From assembly GCA_030949705.1 (NCBI GenBank), contig JAUZSF010000004.1, positions 136,524 through 200,523 of the forward strand: a stretch of DNA of 64,000 bases, written 5' to 3'. Below, in pieces: positions 55,804 to 62,325 of the stretch. A model generated the notes under the pieces. That model was not told the origin of the DNA, made no database searches, and worked only from the letters and a program-made list of their open reading frames with translations. The translations under genes and the position numbers were made by a program. How positions within the stretch are numbered: the first letter of the stretch is position 1; every line of letters begins with the position of its first letter. The stretch comes from Robiginitomaculum sp. (lineage in GTDB: Bacteria > Pseudomonadota > Alphaproteobacteria > Caulobacterales > Maricaulaceae).

Positions 55804-56430
55804 CTAAGGGTTGAAACATTACTTGAACCACCATTTGTGGAGGGTTTTATTGAGGTTGGCAACTGGGCGATAATTGAAGCGCCATTCGCACTCTTTGATG
55901 AACAGGTGAAAGTTCTGTTTGGAGATACCGTTATAAGCCCGTAAGTGACGCTTGGCCTGGTTCCAGAAATTCTCAATGCCGTTGATATGATTGGTGGCTT
56001 GCGCAAAGAGCTTTGAGTGGTTGATACGCAGGTGGTGAAACTCGGAAACATCCAGAACATCATACGACCGAAAGCAATCGGTGTAGACGATACTATCTGG
56101 CCTGACCTTCTGCCTGATAATCGGAAGAAGCGTTTGTGTAGAAGCATTCGGGATAATGACCACATGCACACGGCCCTTGCGCTTGAGCAAACCAAATACG
56201 GCGACCTTGCCCGCTGCGCCGCGTCCTCGCTTGCCCTTTCGGTGGCCACCAAAATAGCTTTCATCGACCTCTATCTCGCCGCTGAAAATCTCCGGCGTTT
56301 CTGCCGCCAGCCGGGCGAAAATCACCTCGCGCAGTTTGTGGTAAAACAGGATCGCTGTATTGCGATTTACCCTCGTTAATTGAGCCGCAGAACGGGCTGT
56401 TACACCCGCACAAAAGTACTTGATAAGGTC
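55791..56430 (-). mobile_element. Truncated IS1595-type insertion sequence
   Basis: The element interrupts the methyltransferase gene near 55791 and is itself cut at 56431 by the IS3-type element. It retains most of the transposase gene but not the far end. The exact left boundary is uncertain, because I could not pair it with a surviving right repeat. Confidence 0.65.
55819..56430 (-). pseudogene. IS1595-family transposase, 5'-truncated
   Basis: The surviving chain reads YFCAGVTARSAAQLTRVN, then NTAILFYHKLREVIFARL, then the ISXO2-like DDE core: IEVDESYFGGHRKGKRGRGA, VYTDCFRSYD and GIENFWNQAKRHLRAYNG with NYRPVANLN near the end. The N-terminal zinc-ribbon is missing where the IS3-type element joins, so there is no start codon of its own. 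ATG-like starts inside would give a partial, probably inactive protein. Confidence 0.8.
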
Positions 56431-56639
56431 CGGTAATCCCCCCGAAAATTAGTGGTGTTCACGGGTAGAATTTTCTCGGCATGATAATCTGAGGAGATTT
56501 TGATGAAGAACAAACGATATAGCGATGCGCAGATCATGGGGATATTGAAGCAGGCCGAAAGCGGTGTGCCGGTATCTGAACTTTGCCGTGAACATGGCAT
56601 GAGCAGCGCATCATTTTACATCTATGGACGTCTCCCCCA

Positions 56640-56855
56640 TTGCAAGAATTTCTTTGGTCTGCCCTAACGGCGATCCCAGGTTGCGAACATCTATCCGGCG
56701 TCACCGGATTTTGGTGCGCCCAAATGGGAATTCCGCGTGGTGAGCCTCAACAAGTGGTCGGCCTCATCGGGCCATTATAAAAGCCAGGTTCCTCACACAC
56801 CGGAGCTTGCCGGTCGGTACATTTCTCAGATCATCTTGCAATCCTTGCCCCGGCC
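56640..56855 (-). ncRNA. Candidate guide (seekRNA/bridge-type) RNA of the IS110-family element
   Basis: The non-coding end holds three hairpins: ATCCGG/CCGGAT at 56693-56709, ACCGG/CCGGT at 56799-56814 and CCGGCC/GGCCGG at 56850-56871, the last crossing the transposase stop. IS1111-branch elements are known to make a guide RNA from this 3' region, which directs target choice. Boundaries, promoter and guide loops are not determined here. Confidence 0.4.
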
Positions 56856-57872
56856 TCAATTCGAGGGCCGGAATTCTTCCCCTTTGTTCAGCACCGTCCA
56901 GATGATACGGGCATTCTTGTTGGCAACGGCGACGATGGCCCGGTTCATGCCGCGTCGTTCACGCAGGGCATTGACCCACCGGCTGAACGGGTCATCCTTG
57001 TTGGCCGAAACGCGAACCACTGCACGGGCCCCATGCACCAGAAGCGTTCGCAGGTGCTTGTCGCCCCGTTTGCTGATGCCCATCAAGACGCGTTTGTCGC
57101 CACTGGAGCGTTGTCGCGGAACCAGCCCCATCCAGGCCGCCATGTGGCGCCCGTTCTTGAACTCGGCGCCATCCCCGACGGCAGCGACGACCGCCGTGGC
57201 AATCTTGGGACCAACTCCGCAGATGCGCGCGATCCTCTGGCAGTGTTCGCTTGCCCGGAAGACCCTGTCGATCCTGCGGTCGAATGCCTTGATCCTCTCG
57301 TCGAGAAGGAGCAGAAATTCAAACAGATCGCCGATAATTTCGCGGGTGAGGTCGGTCAGGCCATTGCCTCTGTTTTCGAGGATCTCCGGGATCGCCCGAC
57401 GCGCGCGACCGATCGAAACGGCAATCGCAATACCACGATCCAACAGCAGGCCACGCATCTGGCTGACCAGAGCCGTGCGGTGGTTGACGAGGCGACCGCG
57501 CGCGCGGTGCAGGGCTTGAATATCCTGCTGTGTTTCATCCTTTCGGGGCACGAATTTCATGTTCGGTTGACGCATTGCTGTGCAGATTGCCTCGGCATCA
57601 TTGCGATCGTTCTTCTGGTGCTTCAGAAACGGTTTGACATATTGCGGCGCGATGATGCGCACCGAATGGCCCAACGCTTCAAACTGGCGCTGCCAGTAGA
57701 ACGACCCGGTGCAGGCTTCGATCCCGATCCTGCAGGGCGGCAATTTTTCAAGCGTTGGCAAAAGGCTCTCGCGCCGAACCCGTTTCGTCAGTACACGCTG
57801 GCCATCGGCATCCACGCCGTGGAGCTGGAACACATTCTTGGCCAGATCGATCCCGATGAATTCTACAGTCAT
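56856..57872 (-). CDS. IS110/IS1111-family transposase
   Basis: 338 residues, full length. The N-terminal RuvC-like DEDD domain shows Asp in FIGIDLAKNVFQLHG, Glu in RIGIEACTGS and the Asp pair in KNDRNDAEAIC. A coiled-coil middle leads to the C-terminal Transposase_20 domain: RICGVGPKIATAVVAAVGD, MGLVPRQRSSGDKRVLMGIS with the candidate catalytic Ser, and RGDKHLRTLLVHGARA. No frame break is present, in contrast to the other transposases here, so this element may still be active. Confidence 0.9.
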   Translation of the reverse strand: MTVEFIGIDLAKNVFQLHGVDADGQRVLTKRVRRESLLPTLEKLPPCRIGIEACTGSFYWQRQFEALGHSVRIIAPQYVKPFLKHQKNDRNDAEAICTAMRQPNMKFVPRKDETQQDIQALHRARGRLVNHRTALVSQMRGLLLDRGIAIAVSIGRARRAIPEILENRGNGLTDLTREIIGDLFEFLLLLDERIKAFDRRIDRVFRASEHCQRIARICGVGPKIATAVVAAVGDGAEFKNGRHMAAWMGLVPRQRSSGDKRVLMGISKRGDKHLRTLLVHGARAVVRVSANKDDPFSRWVNALRERRGMNRAIVAVANKNARIIWTVLNKGEEFRPSN

Positions 57873-58112
57873 TTCTTTCTCCTCCTCTTGGCTAGGTCTT
57901 CATCCCAGCGTTGTCGATGGAGGGAGAGACGTCCATCCCATTAAATGGCGGGCCAGGTACGGCGGCATGGATGCATCGATGATTTCGGAACTGAAGGCGA
58001 TGGCTGAAGAGAACCGCCGCCTGAAGCGGATGTATGCGGATGTGAGCATGCAGAATGATCTGCTGAAGGAAGCCCTTGGAAAAAAGCGCTAAGGCCGTCT
58101 CAGCGCAAAGAG

Positions 58113-58914
58113 ATGGCCATGAAAGCGGTTGCCCACCGTGGTGTCAGCATTGCGCTGGCCTGCCGCGCATTTCAGATCAGCGAATGCTGTTATCGTTACG
58201 ACCGTAAACTGGGTGATGAGAATGCCGAAATTGCGGGGTGGCTTGTGAGGTTGACCAGCAACCGCCGTACCTGGGGCTTTGGCTTGTGTTTTCTGTATTT
58301 GCGCAACGTGAAAGGCTTCGGCTGGAACCACAAGCGCGTGTACCGGATCTACCGGGAGCTGGAACTCAATTTGCGTATCAGGCCAAGGAAACGCTTGAAA
58401 CGAGATAGACCGGACGCATTGGCGGTACCGGATGCACCCAACCATACGTGGTCAATGGATTTTATGGCTGATCAGCTTGCGGATGGTCGCCCGATCCGAA
58501 CCCTGAACGTGCTGGATGACTTTAACCGTGAAGGATTGGGCATTGAAGTCGACTTCTCGCTGCCCGCCGAGCGGGTGGTGCGCAGCCTGAACCGGATTAT
58601 TGAATGGCGTGGCAGGCCGCAGATAATCAGGGTCGATAATGGCCCAGAATATATCAGCGGCAAACTTATGGCATGGGCTGAAAGGATGGGCATTTACATC
58701 CAGTATATCCAACCCGGCAAACCTCAGCAGCAACGCTTATATCGAACGATACAATCGGACGGTTCGGCATGAATGGCTGGATCAAAACATTCTTGAAACC
58801 ATAGAGGAGGCACAAGAACAAGCCACACAATGGCTATGGACTTACAACAATGACCGGCCCAACATGGCCATCGGTGGGATAACTCCTGCTATGAAACTGA
58901 AACTAGCCGCGTAG
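58113..58914 (+). pseudogene. IS3-family OrfB (DDE transposase), one frameshift
   Basis: The HTH_21 part [15 protein letters not shown] and [18 protein letters not shown] leads to the rve core: first Asp in [11 protein letters not shown], second in [13 protein letters not shown], Glu in [17 protein letters not shown] single extra base near 58725-58730 shifts the frame between GKPQQ and NAYIERYN. The protein is expressed as an OrfAB fusion in related elements, here impossible while orfA is split. Confidence 0.85.
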
Positions 58915-58952
58915 TTCTACAAGCGGACCCCATCAAAAATGGGGGGATTACC

Positions 58953-59146
58953 GCGGTATGGATGCCAAACATATTGGCGATATGCACCAGCATTAAAATA
59001 CCCACCACCAACGCCAGCATATAAACCGGTTTCCAGCTGAAGAGAGTGGGATTACCCGGCTCGCGCGGGATACTGTCGCGCCAGACCCCCAGCGCAAAAA
59101 TAGCGGCAGAGATTGCAAGAACGGTCAGGGTAATCGTCAGGGTCAT
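58953..59146 (-). pseudogene. Small membrane protein, C terminus lost to the IS3 insertion
   Basis: About 64 native residues: MTLTITLTVLAISAAIFALG, VWRDSIPREPGN, then a second helix YMLALVVGILMLVHIANMFG. The frame then runs into IS3 sequence. I recognise it only as a short two-helix membrane protein of a kind found in alphaproteobacteria; it lies directly beside the GT2 remnant on the same strand. Confidence 0.55.
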
Positions 59147-59164
59147 GGGAGTATATTTGTGCGT

Positions 59165-59790
59165 TCAGCCGCGGTTATCAAGGCCGAAATCCACATCAGG
59201 GGTTTTGGGGCAAAGGCCATGGCGCGTTTTTTCCCAATAAAACGGACGCCTTACCAGATCCAAAATGGCCCGGGCCATGGCCCAGCTGTGCAGGGGCCAA
59301 TAGAGGGTCGCCCCCAGTAGATCCAGGAGACTATAGGTTAAGCTTGCCCGTTTGGCCCCCATGGCCAGCATCGCCATGCCGACCAGCGGGCCCGCCAATG
59401 CCAGACCATAGTCAATGGGGGCGAGCAGGGTTCCTGTCCATGGGGCCAAGAATAAAACCCCCAGCATGAGCATGGAAAACAAGGCATGGCCCAGGGCGGC
59501 AAAAACGGCGGTGCCCAAGGTGATCATCATGGAAAGCGCCCCGGGCAAAGCATTATGCATGGCGGGGCGGCGCATATGCACACCAATGGTTTGTATATAG
59601 CCCTTTAGCCAACGCGAACGCTGACGCTGCCAGGGGCCAAGCTGAGCGGTGGCTTCCTCGCGGGTGGGCGGCGTTATGGTGCCAAGACGCCAGCCATTGG
59701 CCCCCAGGCGATAGCCAAGATCCGCGTCCTCGGTCACATTATATGGATCCCAGGCCCCCACAGCCCGCAAAGCAGAAGCGCGAAAATGCG
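59165..59790 (-). pseudogene. GT2-family processive glycosyltransferase, C-terminal remnant
   Basis: About 205 residues remain. SPHFRASALRAVGAWDPYNV and TEDADLGYRL supply the late catalytic Asp region, QRQRSRWLKGYIQT is the QxxRW acceptor motif, and at least three membrane helices follow, as in cellulose-synthase-like enzymes. Homology stops near 59790, where foreign DNA replaces the N-terminal half, including the UDP-sugar site. Such enzymes make surface polysaccharides; in a holdfast-forming organism the intact version could matter for adhesion, but this copy cannot work. Confidence 0.75.
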
Positions 59791-59818
59791 GACTTATGTA
59801 GCAGAACGCACCAACACA

Positions 59819-59838
59819 GTAACACCAAACCCTGTTAC
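59819..59838. promoter_or_regulatory. Inverted repeat just before the small winged-helix-like gene
   Basis: GTAACA (59819-59824), eight bases, then TGTTAC (59833-59838), ending eight bases before the ATG. A dyad in this position could be an operator for self-control by the gene product. Confidence 0.35.
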
Positions 59839-59846
59839 AATCCAGC

Positions 59847-60266
59847 ATGTCTTACAAGAACGTGCTGAACAAACGAATTGAACTGTTTTCCGAGGCTGAA
59901 TTGATTATGGAAAGGCTGGCAGAGATTAAGAACGATATTCAGGCCGTGGATAAAACCCTCCGCATTATGGGCTATGACGGAGAACTGGATGCCGTTATGC
60001 CACGCCAGCGCCGCCATGTTATATTCGGACAGGGTGAGTTACTGGATAGCCTGATACTGGAACTGAGGCACGCTGACAGACCGCTTAAGAGCCGAGAACT
60101 GGCGCAGAACGTCCTAGCCTCATCTGGCAATGATATACGGGACAGGCGTGCGGTGAGCGACCTTACAAGACGTGTTAGTAAGTGCTTGAGGGTACAGCGT
60201 GAGGCGGGGCTGGTTATTGGGCAATTGAATGATACGCGGGTTATGGAATGGCAGTTGAGGCCGTAG
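59847..60266 (+). CDS. Small protein with coiled coil and winged-helix-like C terminus
   Basis: 139 residues. Residues 1-45 are a charged amphipathic helix region (RIELFSEAELIMERLAEIKN). Residues about 65-125 have the pattern of a winged helix: LLDSLILELRHADRPLKSRE, LAQNVLA, then AVSDLTRRVSKCLRVQREAG and LVIGQLN. I recognise similar unnamed proteins in alphaproteobacterial accessory regions but no function. The gene sits between the GT2 breakpoint and the IS256-type element, so it probably arrived with mobile DNA. A dyad lies immediately upstream. Confidence 0.6.
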   Translation: MSYKNVLNKRIELFSEAELIMERLAEIKNDIQAVDKTLRIMGYDGELDAVMPRQRRHVIFGQGELLDSLILELRHADRPLKSRELAQNVLASSGNDIRDRRAVSDLTRRVSKCLRVQREAGLVIGQLNDTRVMEWQLRP

Positions 60267-60299
60267 GGTAAAAACTATCTCGCAATTTTATTATCTAGA

Positions 60300-61629
60300 G
60301 AGTGTCTGAACTTTTGTGTATGAGTAATTTGGTCCATGCTTCACCAACGAAGGAGCATGACGATAATGACATTATCCAACGACATACTGGATCAATTACT
60401 GAAGGGTGTTGATCGGCCTGAAGATTTACTGGGCGAGCAGGGTCTGATGAAGGAACTGAAGGTTCGGCTGATGGAGCGGATGCTGGGCGCTGAACTCACG
60501 GAACATCTGGGCTATGAGCCGCATGGGGAACCTTCCAGCCAGCAAGATAATCGGCGCAATGGGGCCACACGCAAAACCTTGAAGGGTAATGATGGGGCGC
60601 TGCCGATTGATATCCCGCGTGACAGGGACGGCAGTTTTGAGCCAGAGCTGATCAAGAAGGGTCAGACCCGGATCGATGGTATGGATGACAAAATCATCGG
60701 GCTTTATGCCGCTGGGCTGTCGACCCGTGACATCCGTGCCCATCTTGAGGAAGTCTATGGTCTTCGTGTTTCCGCCGATCTGATCAGCCGCGTGACTGAC
60801 GCGGTTTTGGAGGAAGTCTCGGACTGGCAGAACCGGGCGCTGGAGCCGGTTTACCCCATCGTTTTTCTTGATGCCTTGCGGGTCAAAATCCGCGATGCGG
60901 AAAGCCGTCAGGTTAAGAACAAGGCGGTTTACGTGGCCCTGGGCGTCACCCCTGAAGGGATGCGTGAGGTTCTGGGGCTGTGGATTGCAAACCATGAAGG
61001 CGCCAAGTTCTGGCTTTCCATTATGAACACCCTGAAGAACCGGGGCGTGGAGGATATCCTGATTGCCGTTGTGGACGGCCTGAAGGGCTTTCCCGACGCC
61101 ATCAACGCCGCCTTCCCGGACACCATTGTCCAGACCTGTATCGTGCATCTGGTGCGTCATTCCCTGAATTTTGCGGCTGGAAAGACCGCAAGGCTGTGGC
61201 CAAAAGCCTGAGGCGCATTTATCGGGCTGTGGATGACGAGGAAGCAGCCAAAGCTCTGGATGCGTTTGAGGAGGAATGGGGCAAGAAATATCCCTCCATC
61301 GCCCCAAGCTGGCGGCGGGCCTGGCAGGAAGTGATCCCGTTCTTTGCCTTCCCACCTGCGGTACGCAAAATCATCTACACCACCAACGCGATTGAAAGTC
61401 TGAACCGGGTGATCCGAAAAACCACCAAAACCCGGGGCAGCTTCCCAACCGATGATGCCGCCACCAAGCTGATTTATCTGGCCATACGCAACTTCGAAAA
61501 GACAGGCCGCCGTGTCAGGGAGTGGGTTGCCGCCAGAAACCAGTTCGCTATTCTTTATCCCGAACGGTTCAATAAATGATCCGTTCTAACCGCATGGGAC
61601 AGATCCCATACACAAAGTCTCGGATACTC
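60300..61629 (+). mobile_element. IS256-family insertion sequence
   Basis: 25-base imperfect inverted repeats, 19 of 25 matching: left from 60300 (GAGTGTCTGA, TTTGTGTATG core) and right, reversed, ending at 61629 (GAGTATCCGA, TTTGTGTATG core). Total about 1.33 kb, normal for IS256. Eight-base target duplications are not obvious at the flanks. Confidence 0.8.
60357..61579 (+). pseudogene. IS256-family (Mutator) transposase, one frameshift
   Basis: About 407 residues after repair. N-terminal MTLSNDILDQLLKG, then HLGYEPHGEPSSQQDNRRNG, IDIPRDRDGSFEPELIKKGQ, RIDGMDDKIIGLYAAGLSTR, the first catalytic Asp in YPIVFLDALRVKIRD, the second in LIAVVDGLKGFPDAINAAFP and Glu in TTNAIESLNR. The frame breaks in T4 at 61169-61172; a fifth T gives LNFCGWKDRKAVAKSLRRIY. 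The start is ATG 60357 or 60366. One missing base may be a sequence error, in which case this IS is intact. Confidence 0.85.
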
Positions 61630-61679
61630 CCCATTTTGGGCGCGTTTTCTAAACTCCGCAGCGGCTTCATTCGCGTTGG

Positions 61680-62228
61680 TCGCTGGCGATGGCCAGACTG
61701 TCCGTGTCACAAAGGCCCAGTTCACCCACCACGGCGAGTGAGTTGCTAGGCCTGGAAGGCAGGAGTGTGCCGTCGCCTACTTTGCGAGGAGCCTGGAACA
61801 CAATCGCCATCAAGTGGAAGGCCTTAATCAACACCCAATCTCAGATGAATGGCTTGGATATGCCTCACGCTCCGCCTTAAGGTCACGCAAAACAGCGCTG
61901 TAACATCTCGTGCAACTCACCCCATCAACGCCATGCTCAATTACGCTTATGGCATGTTGGAAGTACAAACCCGCATCAACATCATCACCCAAGGCTATAG
62001 ATCCCACCAAGGGGCATCATTCATGGCGACAAATACAACAACCGCCAGACCTTCGTCTTTGACAAGATGGAGCCCGCAAGACCGCTTGCAGATCGTCGCA
62101 TCCTAGCGTTGATTAAGGGCAACACCTTCTCGCCCTCTGACATCTCCATCAACGCAGCCGGGACGTGCAGGCTTAACCCGGAGTTGGCGAGGCTTGTTGT
62201 GCGTTGCGTTAACAATGCAACGTTATAA
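61680..62228 (+). pseudogene. cas1 (CRISPR integrase) degraded fragment
   Basis: Cas1 core pieces appear in order but in different frames: SELLGLEGRS (Glu of the LEG metal site, frame at 61737), VAYFARSLEHNRHQ, RATHPINAMLNYAYGMLEVQ (61915 frame), then DPTKG, IIHGDKYNNRQTFVFDKMEP and ARPLADRRIL with the His and acidic metal ligands, and SINAAGTCRLNPELARL to the stop at 62228. At least three frameshifts separate them and the N-terminal domain is missing. No other cas gene and no repeat array lies in the window. It is a true relic, since the breaks are not all in homopolymers. Confidence 0.75.
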
Positions 62229-62325
62229 GTGCAAAGTCATAACACATTGATATTTAGCAATATAATTATCTTTTTAAGTCTTTGCATTAACGTTTGTTGT
62301 TGACTTTAAACTTTGACTTACGTTG

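Larger units (their letters stand above)
56620..57942 (-). mobile_element. Intact IS110-family element, IS1111-like
   Basis: 1,323 bases inserted cleanly in IS3 orfA with no target duplication. Subterminal inverted repeats ATGGACGTCTC lie at 56624-56634 and, reversed, 57926-57936; they extend to 15 bases with one mismatch. One full transposase gene lies on the minus strand, with about 236 non-coding bases after its stop and about 70 before its start. Inverted repeats and the long 3' non-coding part fit the IS1111 branch. Confidence 0.85.
56503..58092 (+). pseudogene. IS3-family OrfA, split by the nested element
   Basis: The first part (56503-56619) encodes MKNKRYSDAQIMGILKQAES to SSASFY; the second (57943-58092) continues KWRARYGGMDASMISELKAM to [10 protein letters not shown]. 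Joining 117 and 150 bases gives an unbroken 88-residue helix-turn-helix OrfA, proving the exact insertion point between TAC and AAA codons. GAGGAG precedes the ATG. The run of six A near 58080 followed by G is a typical slippery site for the -1 frameshift that makes OrfAB transposase. Confidence 0.85.
56432..58952 (+). mobile_element. IS3-family element (IS407-like) carrying a nested IS110-type element
   Basis: Ends are inverted repeats: left GGTAATCCCCCCGAAAATT from 56432 and right, read in reverse, GGTAATCCCCCCATTTTTG to 58952. Between them are orfA (split by the nested element) and orfB. Without the 1,323-base insert the element is about 1.2 kb, normal for IS3. Flanking target duplications are not evident, so one flank may have been rearranged. 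Confidence 0.8.

Noticed and set aside
56722..56727. AAATGG in the IS110-type non-coding end matching the right target flank
   Set aside because: A six-base match in about 220 bases is easily chance; it needs comparison with other copies before being called a guide.
56432..61629. Target-site duplications for the IS3- and IS256-type elements
   Set aside because: Flanking bases do not match on the two sides, so I claim only inverted repeats.
61630..62325. A CRISPR array near the cas1 relic
   Set aside because: No regularly spaced direct repeats were found in this stretch or elsewhere in the window.
55273..62325. Prophage in the accessory segment
   Set aside because: No integrase, terminase, capsid, tail or lysis gene is visible; only insertion sequences and remnants.
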